Shown here one piece after another: positions 35,226-43,850 of a stretch of DNA of 64,000 nt; position 1 is the first letter of the stretch, and each line of letters starts with the position of its first letter. The stretch is from NCBI GenBank assembly GCA_016931225.1, contig JAFGFE010000039.1, forward strand, positions 1-64,000. The letters run 5' to 3'. Made by a program: the position numbers and the translations under genes. The notes beneath the pieces were generated by a model. It was not told the DNA's origin and did no database searches. It saw nothing but the letters and a program-made list of their open reading frames with translations. Origin of the DNA: Candidatus Zymogenaceae bacterium (GTDB lineage Bacteria > Desulfobacterota > Zymogenia > Zymogenales > Zymogenaceae).

Positions 35226-36197
35226 TCACTCGTCTTCGAGCCTGGTGGCGCCGGACCAGCGGACGTCGCCGGACCAGTTCTCCTTGGCGATCGAGGCGAG
35301 CTTTTCCATGGTTTCCTTTTTGATGAGCGGTGCGTCGCACAACTTATAGCTGCTGTCAAGCCGCTGGTACTTGTCGACACACAGGTTGTTGAAGGCCAGA
35401 AGCTCATAGCGCACGACGGCGGGCATCTTCTCGGCGATGAACCGGGCGACGGCGCGCACGTTCTCTTCCTGGTCCGTCCATCCGGGAATGATGGGCGTTC
35501 GCACCCACATGGGGATGTCTCCCGAGCCGAAGAGTTCGGCATTCCTGAGGATGTGGGCAAGGCCCACACCGGTCGCCTTTTTGTGCATCTCCTCGTCCAT
35601 CTGCTTGAGGTCGTACAGGATCAAATCCGTATGGGGGAGAATCGGATCGTAGGCCTTTTCGGCAAAGGCGCCGGTGGTGTCGATGGCGGTCGATATCCCC
35701 GCCTCCTTGCACCGGGCCAGAAACCGGGATGCGAAATCGGGGAACATGCCCGGATCGCCCCCCCCGAGGGTCACCCCGCCGCCGGAGTTGCGGTAGAACG
35801 CCTCGTCCTTGTTGACTTCGAAGAAGAGCTCGTCCACCGTGTACTCCTTCCCGATGACCTCCAGCGCCGCCGCGGGACATGCTTCCTCGCATTTCCCGCA
35901 GGTGGTGCAGCGCTCCCGGTCGATGACCATCCCCTTCGGCGTCAGCGAGAGGGCGCTTTCCGGGCAGGCCGTCAGGCAGTCCCGGGCGCCGATGCATCGG
36001 CTTTCATACCACATCAGCTCCGGTTTTTGCCTGATCCCCTCGGGATTGTGACACCAGAGGCAGGAGAGGGGACAGCCCTTGAAGAAGACCGTGGTGCGGA
36101 TGCCCGGGCCGTCCTCTGTGGAAAACCGTTGGATGTTGAAGATGACCGCCTTCGGCGCCTCGTTAGAGTTCTTTTGCAACGCGGGATATGATTTCAT
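35226..36197 (-). CDS. glycyl-radical enzyme activating protein (radical SAM)
   Basis: 323 residues. Radical SAM cluster motif CPLSCLWC (near residue 42) after QRFSTEDGPGIRTTVFFKG, then two ferredoxin-like clusters (CIGARDCLTACP, CTTCGKCEEACP) as in activases of PFL2-type enzymes. It makes the glycyl radical on a partner enzyme using SAM. Odd: the SAM-binding motif usually written SGGEP reads GGGDP here (VTLGGGDPGMFP). Overlaps the upstream enzyme gene by 35 bases, so its partner is very probably encoded there. Confidence 0.93.
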   Translation of the reverse strand: MKSYPALQKNSNEAPKAVIFNIQRFSTEDGPGIRTTVFFKGCPLSCLWCHNPEGIRQKPELMWYESRCIGARDCLTACPESALSLTPKGMVIDRERCTTCGKCEEACPAAALEVIGKEYTVDELFFEVNKDEAFYRNSGGGVTLGGGDPGMFPDFASRFLARCKEAGISTAIDTTGAFAEKAYDPILPHTDLILYDLKQMDEEMHKKATGVGLAHILRNAELFGSGDIPMWVRTPIIPGWTDQEENVRAVARFIAEKMPAVVRYELLAFNNLCVDKYQRLDSSYKLCDAPLIKKETMEKLASIAKENWSGDVRWSGATRLEDE

Positions 36198-38574
36198 TTT
36201 GCATCTCTCGTCCCAGGAAGGTGAAGTATGCGTTGTAGCCGGTGACCCGTACCATCAGATTTGCGTAGTCCTTCGGATTGTTCTGGGCGTCTTTGAGGGT
36301 TTCGGAATCGATGACGTTTATCTGGAGCGCGGTGCCCCCCTTTTCGTTGTATGTCCTCAGAAAGCTCATCAGCTTTTCGAGACGCTCGTTGTCCCGGATG
36401 AGGGAGGGGGAGAAGCTGATCGTGTGGGAGTCGCCGTTTGGGGCGCTTTCCAGGCCCAGTTTTCCCACGCTCATGGTGACCGCCGTCGGGCCCTGGGTGT
36501 CCGCGCCGTTGACCGGGCAGACCCCGTTGGAGAGGTACGAGCCCCTTTTTCTGCCGTCGGGCGTCGCCGCGGTGGAGGGTGAATAGGCCACCCAGTAGTT
36601 CCACGAGAGATAGCCGCCCCGGTAGCACCGTTTCGTGCCGGGAGAGACGTAGTCCCTCGATTTCTCGGTCCAGAAGCGGGAAATCTCCCGGGCGATGGAA
36701 TCGGCGTATTCGTCGTCGTTGCCGAACTTGGGCGCCTTGTTGATAAGGGTCTGGCGGAGCTTTTCATGCCCCTCGAAGTTGTCCTTGATGGCGCCGATCA
36801 GCTCGTCCATGGTGACCTTCCCTTCTTCAAAGACCAGCTTCTTCACGGCGACAAGGGAGTCTGCGGCGGTGGCCAGAGAGATGCCCTCTATGGTGATAAA
36901 GTTGTAACGGGCGCCGGCGTTGTTGACGTCCCGCCCCTTCTCGGCGCAGCCGTCCACCAGGTTTGAGAGGTACACCGTCGGCTCGTACGTGGATCTGAGT
37001 CGATCCGACATGTTGTAGATATCGATCATCAATTCCATGACGGCCAAAAGCTGTTTTTTGAACGCGGCCATGAATTGATCGAAGTTTTTGAATTTTCGGG
37101 GATTACCGGTTCTCGGGCCGATTCTCTCCTTTGTCAGCATGTCCACGCCGTTGTTGAGGGTCAGCTCCACCGCCTTGGCGATGTTCATGTTCACATCCAC
37201 CGTTCCGGAGCGGTCGTCGCCCTGCAGCGTGTTTTCAAGACACCCCACCGGGGCGTAGTCCCACAGGCGATCTTCGGGCAGACCCTGCCAGCGGAGGCCG
37301 CGGATGGAGTTTTCGTCGAAGTTGATGAGAAACGGAGAGCCCTGGGCGTTGGCCACCAGCTCGGAAATCCGCCTGAGCAGGTCGTCGGGGGTCTTGTTGT
37401 GTATGCGAATGTTCGGCTTCGGCTCCAGGAGGTTCATCTCCTCGATGACGTCGAGCATCAGCCAGGTCAGGTCGTTGGAGGCGTCCTCATAGTTTTCGTC
37501 GATTCCCCCCAGGGTGATCAATTGGCCGAATCCGGCGGTAATGCCCTGGTTTTCGCCGATGCGTCCCTGGAAGTCGTAGGCATAGTTATGCTTGATCCAG
37601 TAGCAGTCGAGTATCTCCCTGGCCTGATCCCTTGTGATGAGGCCTCCCTCGATGTCTTTCTTGTAATAGGGCCACAGGTACTGGTCGATGCGCCCCGGAG
37701 AGGTGCCGGCGGCCACGTAGGATTCGTCCGCCATGACCAGCATGTGGGTGAACCAGAGGGCCTGCACCGCCTCGTGGAAGGTCTCAGCGGGATTCGCCGG
37801 GACCTTCCTCATGATCCGGGCGATCTCGACGAGCTCCTGCTTCCTGATCGGGTCTTTTGCATCATTCGCCTGGCGCTCGGCTTCGTCGGCGTATCGATTG
37901 GCAAGAATGATCGGGGCCTCGGCGGCGATGATCATCGCCTCGAGATAGTCGATTTTCTCCTTATCCGTGGTCTCGGCGATCATGGCCTTGTATTCGTCGA
38001 TCAGGCCCTGAAAACCCTTGTGGATGACCTTCTTGTAATTGGGGATGATATGGCCGAATGTGGTCGATGAGTTCCCCACGCCCACATCGTTGATCCATTT
38101 CGCCTTTTTCCACCACTTGTCGTGGAGCTTTTTATATTTCTTGGCTTCCTTCTTGTTCAGGGACCGGGAAAGGGCCGTACTGAACTGGCCGCCCACAATC
38201 AGCTCGCCTTCCAGGATATGTACCGGCAGGTACTTTTCCAGCACCGTCCGGAAGAAGGTCGCCCGCCGTTTCGGGCGGGACCGGCTCCAGAAATCCTTAG
38301 GCAGGTCGTCTTCTTTCACGGTTTTCGCACAGGCCAGAAGGCTGTCCGAAAAACAGGGATTGAAGGGGTAGACCTCGGGAACCACGCCGAAGTTGTGGAA
38401 GGGGAACACCATGTCCCATTCCGTCCCGTTGGTAAAGGGCATAACCTCGTTCCTGAAATAGGGACGATCATTGAAGCTGAAGTATTCCTCCCGCAGTCTT
38501 CGAACTCGATCGGACAGGGTTCGGGAGGGTGACCAGATGTCCTTCGGAGTCACATGACATTGTGCCTGTGCCAT
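36163..38574 (-). CDS. glycyl-radical enzyme, PFL2/dehydratase-decarboxylase family (GRE1)
   Basis: 803 residues. Thiyl-radical loop APVGCLENTL (Cys445, Glu447) and glycyl-radical loop VRVTGYNAYFTFLG (Gly779) are intact. GRIDQYLWPYYKKDI and VPANPAETFHEAVQALW are general family marks. GCxE is found in diol dehydratases, trimethylamine-lyase-like and other C-X-cleaving members, so a dehydratase or lyase is more likely than a pyruvate formate-lyase. An N-terminal stretch with NRYFRNEVMPFTNGTEWDM-like sequence is unlike the second enzyme. AGGAGG precedes the ATG. Substrate unknown. Confidence 0.9.
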   Translation of the reverse strand: MAQAQCHVTPKDIWSPSRTLSDRVRRLREEYFSFNDRPYFRNEVMPFTNGTEWDMVFPFHNFGVVPEVYPFNPCFSDSLLACAKTVKEDDLPKDFWSRSRPKRRATFFRTVLEKYLPVHILEGELIVGGQFSTALSRSLNKKEAKKYKKLHDKWWKKAKWINDVGVGNSSTTFGHIIPNYKKVIHKGFQGLIDEYKAMIAETTDKEKIDYLEAMIIAAEAPIILANRYADEAERQANDAKDPIRKQELVEIARIMRKVPANPAETFHEAVQALWFTHMLVMADESYVAAGTSPGRIDQYLWPYYKKDIEGGLITRDQAREILDCYWIKHNYAYDFQGRIGENQGITAGFGQLITLGGIDENYEDASNDLTWLMLDVIEEMNLLEPKPNIRIHNKTPDDLLRRISELVANAQGSPFLINFDENSIRGLRWQGLPEDRLWDYAPVGCLENTLQGDDRSGTVDVNMNIAKAVELTLNNGVDMLTKERIGPRTGNPRKFKNFDQFMAAFKKQLLAVMELMIDIYNMSDRLRSTYEPTVYLSNLVDGCAEKGRDVNNAGARYNFITIEGISLATAADSLVAVKKLVFEEGKVTMDELIGAIKDNFEGHEKLRQTLINKAPKFGNDDEYADSIAREISRFWTEKSRDYVSPGTKRCYRGGYLSWNYWVAYSPSTAATPDGRKRGSYLSNGVCPVNGADTQGPTAVTMSVGKLGLESAPNGDSHTISFSPSLIRDNERLEKLMSFLRTYNEKGGTALQINVIDSETLKDAQNNPKDYANLMVRVTGYNAYFTFLGREMQNEIISRVAKEL

Positions 38575-38621
38575 TGTCTCCTCCTTTTCATGTAGTGTGT
38601 GTCACTGTTCCGTTTATCTTT

Positions 38622-38637
38622 GCGCGCGTCCGCGCGC
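38622..38637 (-). repeat. GC hairpin between the two glycyl-radical enzyme genes
   Basis: GCGCGC on each side of GTCC (38622-38627 with 38632-38637). In the direction of the operon there is no T-run after it, so it is more likely an mRNA-processing or stability hairpin than a terminator; the opposite strand does have a T-run. Confidence 0.5.
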
Positions 38638-38645
38638 TTTTTCAC

Positions 38646-41090
38646 CTACTGAACGCTTCCCCGGCCGGAAAAAGAGAGCCGGGTGCGATTGATGATCTCG
38701 TCCTTGACGATATCCGGAAGATCGTCGAAATAGGCGCAGTATCCGGCCACCCGGACCACCAGTCCCGGATACATGCCCGGATTGTTCCTGGCTTTGATAA
38801 GCTCCTCCGGATCCAGGATGTTGAACTGCACCTCCATACCCCCCTCCTCGAAGAATCCCCGAATGAGGGACGAGAGGAGCGACACCCCGTCGTCTCCCGA
38901 GACAACTCCCGGATCGAACCTGAGGTTGGTGGCGTAGCCGTTTGCGGCAAGTCTCGCGTCCACTCTCGCCACGGAGTTAAGCAGCGCCGTGGGGCCCAGG
39001 CGATCCATGCCGTTGGCGGCGCCGAGGCTGGCGGCGAACGACGTCCCCGCACTCCGCCCCGAGGGGGAGGCCCCGGTCTTTTCGCCGAAGGCGACGTGGG
39101 ACGTGGAGGAATAGAACCCGGCGACGTATCCCCCGCCCCGGACGTTCACGTATCGGGTCAACGCCGTATGATAGGTATGGGCCGCCAGGTCCGCGTAGCG
39201 GTCGGGAAGCTCGGTATCGTTTCCGAATTTCGGCGCGGAGAGGAGCCGCGCCCGGAGTGCATCGTTTCCCCTGAAGTTTCGCTTCAGGGCACGGACGACA
39301 TCGGTGAGGGCGGTGGTTTTTTCCGCAAATACCACCGCGTCCAGGGCCGCCAGGGCGTCGGCGGTATCGGCGATGCCCACCCCCTGTACGCCGCTGCCGT
39401 TGTAGATCGCCCCGCCCTCGGTCACATCCTGTCCGGAATCACTGCAGCCGTCCACCAGGAGGGACGAAAACGGGGTGGGGTGATAGTCCCGGTTTCCGGC
39501 GTCGATGATGGCGAGGTCGTCGACCATCCGCTCGACCATGAATTCGACCTGGGCCGTGAATGCACCGACAACATCATCCATGGATCGGAACGCCCTTGGG
39601 TCCGGCGTGTCCGCGCCCACCCGTTTCCTCTTCCCGAAACGTCTGCCCCGGTTCAGCGCCAGCTCCAGGCACAGGGGGAGGTTGAAGAGGGCGGTATCGG
39701 TGGAGAGGAAGCTCTTCCCCGGCACCGCCAGCTCCACGCAGCCCACAACGCCGTAGTCCCGTGCGTCCTCCAGGGGGTAGCCGTGGGCCAGAAGGGTTTC
39801 TATGGATATGTCGTCCGAAAAAAATGCGGGAACGCCGTTGCCCCGGCGGGCCACCTCCACCGCACGGTGGAGGTAGGGGAGGGGGGAGTCTTTGTGCATT
39901 CTCGCCTGGTAGTTCGGGTCCCTCAGGCCCGATTGTTCCATCACGTCCAGGAACAGCCAGGTCAGCTCGTTGACGGCGTCGTTCCCGGCCCGGTCCACTC
40001 CGCCCACAATGGCGGCCTGCACCACAAGGAAGCCTCCGTGATACTTGCTGACGGCCTGGGAGACGTGAAAGACGTGCTCGGTGCACTTGGCGGAAAAGCA
40101 GAGGATCAGCTCCCTGGCCTCATCCGGTGTGATGGTGCCCCGCTCTATGTCCCTCTTGTAGTAGGGATAGAGGAACTGGTCGATGCGGCCGAAGGAGACC
40201 GCGGAGTTGATTCCCTCCAGGCACACCGTCATGTGGGCCAGCCACAGGGCCTCTACCGCCTCGTGGAACGTCTCGGCGGGGTGCTCCGGCACCCGCCGGG
40301 TGATTCGGGCGATCTCCAGAAGTTCCCGCTTCCTGGTTTCGTCCTGTTCGGATGCTGCAAGGCGATCGGCCTCATCGGCCAGGTTGCGGGAAAAACTCAC
40401 CAGTCCCCGGCAGGCGATGCGGGCGGCCCGGGAGAAGGGGTCATCTCTTCCCTCCAGCTCGGCCAGGCACCCGGTCACCCCTTTCTTGATGATCTTTTCG
40501 TAGTTCGGGATGAAATGCCCGATGCCCGCCGCCACATTGATGAGGTAGTATGCCGGGCTGAGCTGCTCGGTGACGTAGCGTAAAAGCCTTTTGGGACGGC
40601 GGGTGAGGCCGCGGGCCTCTCTCGTCTCCCGCGTGGGAAGAAAGGCCCGGACGACCATGTTTCGAAAGAGCCAGTAGGGGATGATGCGGAAGATCAGTGT
40701 AAACCGATCCCTCCAGGATATCTGGAAAGGGGTGGTTTTTCTTCGGCCGATCCAGAGAATTTCCTGGTTGACGAAGACCCCGGACAGCTCGGGCTGGATG
40801 ATTGCGGATTTGCGGAACGCGCCCACATTGCCGACGATGAGCTCGTCCGGAAAGATTTTCGCCGATTTTTCACTCAGGATGTGGGCCAGGGCGCCGGCCT
40901 TCCTGACGATCATCGGCTCGGACGGCCGGTCATGATGCCGGAAGTAGTCGGTCACGAGATGCGCCCGTTCGATACACAGGTGTATGGGCGATGTGAGAAG
41001 GGCCTGTTTTATACGGGCGAACCGATCGGAGCGTTTTTGCTCCCCGTTTTCGTCTCGGTTCGAGTAAAAAGTTCGGGCCGGCTCGGTCAT
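38646..41090 (-). CDS. glycyl-radical enzyme, PFL2/dehydratase family (GRE2)
   Basis: 814 residues. Thiyl loop YGVVGCVELAVPG (Cys451, Glu453) and glycyl-radical loop VRVAGYCAYFDD (Gly783). A membrane-associated-looking hydrophobic part (RFTLIFRIIPYWLFRNMVVRA, near 130-150) sits in the N-terminal half. GCVE points to the dehydratase/C-X lyase branch as in glycerol dehydratase and CutC. First enzyme of a TetR-led operon; 113 bases after tetR. Only one activase is present, so it may serve both enzymes. Substrate unknown. Confidence 0.9.
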   Translation of the reverse strand: MTEPARTFYSNRDENGEQKRSDRFARIKQALLTSPIHLCIERAHLVTDYFRHHDRPSEPMIVRKAGALAHILSEKSAKIFPDELIVGNVGAFRKSAIIQPELSGVFVNQEILWIGRRKTTPFQISWRDRFTLIFRIIPYWLFRNMVVRAFLPTRETREARGLTRRPKRLLRYVTEQLSPAYYLINVAAGIGHFIPNYEKIIKKGVTGCLAELEGRDDPFSRAARIACRGLVSFSRNLADEADRLAASEQDETRKRELLEIARITRRVPEHPAETFHEAVEALWLAHMTVCLEGINSAVSFGRIDQFLYPYYKRDIERGTITPDEARELILCFSAKCTEHVFHVSQAVSKYHGGFLVVQAAIVGGVDRAGNDAVNELTWLFLDVMEQSGLRDPNYQARMHKDSPLPYLHRAVEVARRGNGVPAFFSDDISIETLLAHGYPLEDARDYGVVGCVELAVPGKSFLSTDTALFNLPLCLELALNRGRRFGKRKRVGADTPDPRAFRSMDDVVGAFTAQVEFMVERMVDDLAIIDAGNRDYHPTPFSSLLVDGCSDSGQDVTEGGAIYNGSGVQGVGIADTADALAALDAVVFAEKTTALTDVVRALKRNFRGNDALRARLLSAPKFGNDTELPDRYADLAAHTYHTALTRYVNVRGGGYVAGFYSSTSHVAFGEKTGASPSGRSAGTSFAASLGAANGMDRLGPTALLNSVARVDARLAANGYATNLRFDPGVVSGDDGVSLLSSLIRGFFEEGGMEVQFNILDPEELIKARNNPGMYPGLVVRVAGYCAYFDDLPDIVKDEIINRTRLSFSGRGSVQ

Positions 41091-41203
41091 GGCTTCATAC
41101 CTCGTGTAATAAACAGTTTTATGATAATAGGACGTTCATAGTATAGTCGCAATATGGTTATTTACATCATGCCTGAAAAATATGTGTGTGATCCCGTCGG
41201 TTT

Positions 41204-41872
41204 TCATCCCTCGATCGACGCCCGGCGTGTTTCCGCCTCATTGTCGGATATAAAATCCCTGAGCATGGCGGTGAAATATCCGTAGGCGGTGCCGAGATCG
41301 GTGGTCTCCCGGGCGATGCAGTATAAAAGCGCCAGACCGTTCCCCAGGGCCACCGACAGGGTGGCTATCACCGCTTCGTCGAAATCGTCTCGAATCTCGC
41401 CGTTTCGTTTCGCCTCCCTCAAGCCCCCGCAGATGATCTCCTTGAGCTGCTCGTGCATGGTGAATATGTCCAGTCTGCTGTCGTCCTTTTGGACGCCGTA
41501 GACGGTAAGGTCCATCACCACCACGATCCACTCCGGCTTCTCCTCGGTGAACGAAAGCAATTCCTGAAACCCCCGCCGGAGCTTTTCCACGGTGCTGATC
41601 GGCAGTGCCGCCACCCGGGCGATGATGCTATGGATTTCCAGGACCACATGACGGTACACCGCCATGACCAGCTCGTCCTTGTCCTTGAAGTAGTAGTGCA
41701 AGAGGGACTTATTGACCCCCGCCTCGTCGGCGATGTCCCTGAGGGAGACCTGGGCGTAGCCCTTCTTGGCGATGGCGGTATAGGCGGCCTTGATCAGGGT
41801 CTCCACCTTTTCCGGTTTTCGGTAGCGGTTGTTCGGGTCGTGGCTGGCTGTGGATACGATGTCGATTTTCAT
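41204..41872 (-). CDS. TetR-family transcriptional regulator
   Basis: 222 residues from the Met at 41872; the frame is open further but lacks a better start. Helix-turn-helix near the N-terminus (VSLRDIADEAGVNKSLLHYYFKD), then an all-helical ligand domain. It heads the operon of two glycyl-radical enzymes. A TetR-type palindrome touching a -10 box at 42168-42195 makes autorepression and control of the operon likely. Ligand not known. Confidence 0.9.
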   Translation of the reverse strand: MKIDIVSTASHDPNNRYRKPEKVETLIKAAYTAIAKKGYAQVSLRDIADEAGVNKSLLHYYFKDKDELVMAVYRHVVLEIHSIIARVAALPISTVEKLRRGFQELLSFTEEKPEWIVVVMDLTVYGVQKDDSRLDIFTMHEQLKEIICGGLREAKRNGEIRDDFDEAVIATLSVALGNGLALLYCIARETTDLGTAYGYFTAMLRDFISDNEAETRRASIEG

Positions 41873-42167
41873 GGACGGCACATATATGTGATATTTCAAA
41901 AAAGCGTTTCCGACATCGGACAGCGGCCGTCGGATGTGCCGATTGTCCGATGGGGCCGAATATGTTCTCCGAAGACGCGCCGGACGGCCTCCCCTCCGCT
42001 TGCCACACATTACCCCTCTTCTTACTCTCTCCTCAATCGGGAAGTCCTCTCGCCCTCACCGGGAATCCGTCCTCCGTCTCTTACCCTTTCGTCGATCGGG
42101 AATCCCGTTTCGCACCCGAGGTTCACTCTGTACCCGTGCTCAACGGAATCCCATCCCCCTGCCTCTT

Positions 42168-42187
42168 AATTGGCCGACCGACCAATT
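42168..42187. promoter_or_regulatory. probable TetR operator
   Basis: AATTGGCCGACCGACCAATT: 16 of 20 bases are symmetric, with perfect outer arms (AATTGG/CCAATT). It lies two bases from a minus-strand -10 box, so a repressor bound here would cover the transcription start of the tetR operon. Confidence 0.6.
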
Positions 42188-42189
42188 TT

Positions 42190-42195
42190 ATTATA
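42190..42195 (-). promoter_or_regulatory. -10 box of the tetR operon
   Basis: TATAAT on the minus strand, directly upstream of the palindrome. No good -35 box at the right spacing was found; it may depend on an activator or be weak. Confidence 0.5.
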
Positions 42196-42249
42196 ACGTA
42201 AGTATATGATGGTAATTGAGGCGGTGTCAAGGAAAAAGGGGTGTTTCCC

Positions 42250-42278
42250 TTGACAGGTGACCTGTTTTTATATAAGAT
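42250..42278 (+). promoter_or_regulatory. promoter of the thiT-thiN transcript
   Basis: TTGACA (42250-42255), 17-base spacer, TAAGAT (42273-42278). About 45 bases ahead of the riboswitch. Confidence 0.6.
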
Positions 42279-42320
42279 ATCCGAAAAAGTGCGCTTGTTT
42301 GTAGTATCAAGCGTCACGAT

Positions 42321-42402
42321 TTCACTGGGGGTGTTTCGACTGAGAGTCCTTGGGACAACCCTTAGAACCTGATCCGGGTAATTCCGGCGGAGGGAAGTGA
42401 AC
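42321..42402 (+). ncRNA. TPP riboswitch (THI element)
   Basis: TTCACT closes with AGTGAA; between them are the conserved CTGAGA, ACCCTTAGAACCTGATC and GGGTAATTCCGGCGGAGGGAAG blocks that form the thiamin-diphosphate pocket. It controls the thiamine transporter gene behind it through a terminator that follows at once. Confidence 0.97.
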
Positions 42403-42425
42403 AATACAAGATGTGTTGTCACCAG

Positions 42426-42449
42426 GCCGCGGGTATCCGCGGCTTTTTT
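42426..42449 (+). terminator. riboswitch expression-platform terminator
   Basis: GCCGCGG (42426-42432) pairs with CCGCGGC (42437-42443), then TTTTTT. Formed when TPP is bound, it would stop transcription before thiT. Confidence 0.85.
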
Positions 42450-42518
42450 CGTGGAAAGGTTGCTCCGTCGAATCCCGGTGTGTGCGTCAACGGAATGCGG
42501 CATATCAAGGAGGACGAC

Positions 42519-43076
42519 ATGAATGAAAGCGTGCAGATCGCCCGGGTTCGCGTGATGGTGGAAATCGCGCTGATGGCCGCCCTGGCCATCGTTCTTTCGA
42601 ACGTAAAGCTCTTCAGGATGCCCTATGGCGGCTCCATGAGCCTCGAGATGATACCGGTTTTTTACATTGCCGCCCGCTACGGCGGAGTGGCCGGGGTTCT
42701 GACCGGTCTGCTTTTGGGATTGGGGCAGCTTTTCTTCGGGCCGTATGTGGTCCACCCGGCCCAGCTGGTGCTGGACTATCCTTTGGCGTTCGCCCTTATC
42801 GGCGTCGGCGGATTTATCCCGGCCCGAAACCTGTTTCTGACGGAACTGGGCGTTATCCTGGGAACCCTCCTTCGGTATGCCTCCCACGTGATATCCGGGG
42901 TGATCTTTTTCTCCGAGTACGCCCCGGAGGGATCGAGCGTGTGGATCTATTCCCTGGGATATAACGCGTCGTATCTGGTGCCCCAGGTGATCCTGGCTCT
43001 GATCGTCGTGTATCCCATCATCAGGCTGATGTCCCGGTTCGACGAGAGGAAAACCGACGCCGGGGTGGATACGTGA
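42519..43076 (+). CDS. thiT: energy-coupled thiamine transporter ThiT
   Basis: 185 residues; ATG after AAGGAGG. Six membrane helices with IALMAALAIVLSNVKLFRMPYGGSMSLEM-type start (the conserved Gly-Ser region), GGVAGVLTGLLLGLGQLFFGP and VHPAQLVLDYPLAF, matching the S-component that binds thiamine in ECF importers. Under the TPP riboswitch. No ECF ATPase or T-component is in the window. Confidence 0.93.
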   Translation: MNESVQIARVRVMVEIALMAALAIVLSNVKLFRMPYGGSMSLEMIPVFYIAARYGGVAGVLTGLLLGLGQLFFGPYVVHPAQLVLDYPLAFALIGVGGFIPARNLFLTELGVILGTLLRYASHVISGVIFFSEYAPEGSSVWIYSLGYNASYLVPQVILALIVVYPIIRLMSRFDERKTDAGVDT

Positions 43077-43190
43077 CATGAAACGGAGCGTAAATCGACG
43101 GCGGTGAAGACATCGGGGGCGTCGGTCGGTTCAAGAGGTCGGGCAAGGTAATACGTTTAGTACATTTCACGTTCACACGGGGGTGATGGA

Positions 43191-43838
43191 GTGCGGGCGC
43201 TGATTTTTTCCGGCGGGGTGTATGATGATCCCCGGTATTATCGACGATATCTGGACGACGCCTCCCTTGTGATCGCCGCGGACAGCGGCGCCGGGGCGGT
43301 CCTTGCCCTGGGGAGGCTCCCGGATGTGCTGATAGGCGATATGGATTCCATTCGCACCGACGAGCTGAGGGATATGAGAAGGGAAAGGGAGGTGGAGGTC
43401 ATCACCCAGCCCCCCCAGAAGGATTATACCGACACGGAGCTTGCGGTGAGGCTCGCCCGGGAGCGGGGCGCCGGGGAGATTTTCATCTGCGGCGCCCTGG
43501 GGGGGAGGCTGGACCATGAGCTTGCGAACGTGTCGTTTCTGGTCCTCGGAGTGGAGTGGGGCGTGGATATCCGCATCGTCGACGAGGCCCAGGAGCTGGT
43601 GATGCTCGTTCCGGGGCGCCGAAACCCGATCCCGGGGACTTTGGGCGACACCGTTTCCCTGATATCACTGTCGGAGGCGGTCACGGGAGTGACCACCTCC
43701 GAACTGAAATACCCGCTCGTGGGTGAGACCCTCCCCTTCCTCTCCCCCCGGGGGGTGAGCAACGTCATCAGCGGCCCGGAGCCGTCGGTCACCTACGAGA
43801 GTGGGAGGCTGCTTCTGGTGCGGGTCTTTCGGCCCTGA
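43191..43838 (+). CDS. thiN: thiamine diphosphokinase
   Basis: 215 residues. IAADSGAGAVLALGRLPDVLIGDMDSI and QPPQKDYTDTELAV are the ThiN/TPK signatures; GGRLDHELANV follows. It makes TPP from imported thiamine and ATP. With ThiT it forms a salvage route; no de novo thiamine genes are in the window. The gap from thiT is 114 bases; a separate start signal cannot be excluded. GTG start after GGGGGTGATGGA. Confidence 0.94.
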   Translation: MRALIFSGGVYDDPRYYRRYLDDASLVIAADSGAGAVLALGRLPDVLIGDMDSIRTDELRDMRREREVEVITQPPQKDYTDTELAVRLARERGAGEIFICGALGGRLDHELANVSFLVLGVEWGVDIRIVDEAQELVMLVPGRRNPIPGTLGDTVSLISLSEAVTGVTTSELKYPLVGETLPFLSPRGVSNVISGPEPSVTYESGRLLLVRVFRP

Positions 43839-43850
43839 CGGTCGGGTCCG

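Larger units (their letters stand above)
41873..42321. other. long tetR leader and divergent promoter region
   Basis: Between tetR and the TPP riboswitch. It contains the TetR operator and -10 box, the thiT promoter, and a stretch of imperfect CGGGAATCC-like repeats near 42038, 42060, 42097 and 42144. No protein-coding gene supported. Confidence 0.5.

Noticed and set aside
35186-35569. Upstream extension of the split-barrel protein frame
   Set aside because: It lies within the activase gene in another frame; the ATG at 35185 has GGGAG upstream and gives a normal-looking N-terminus.
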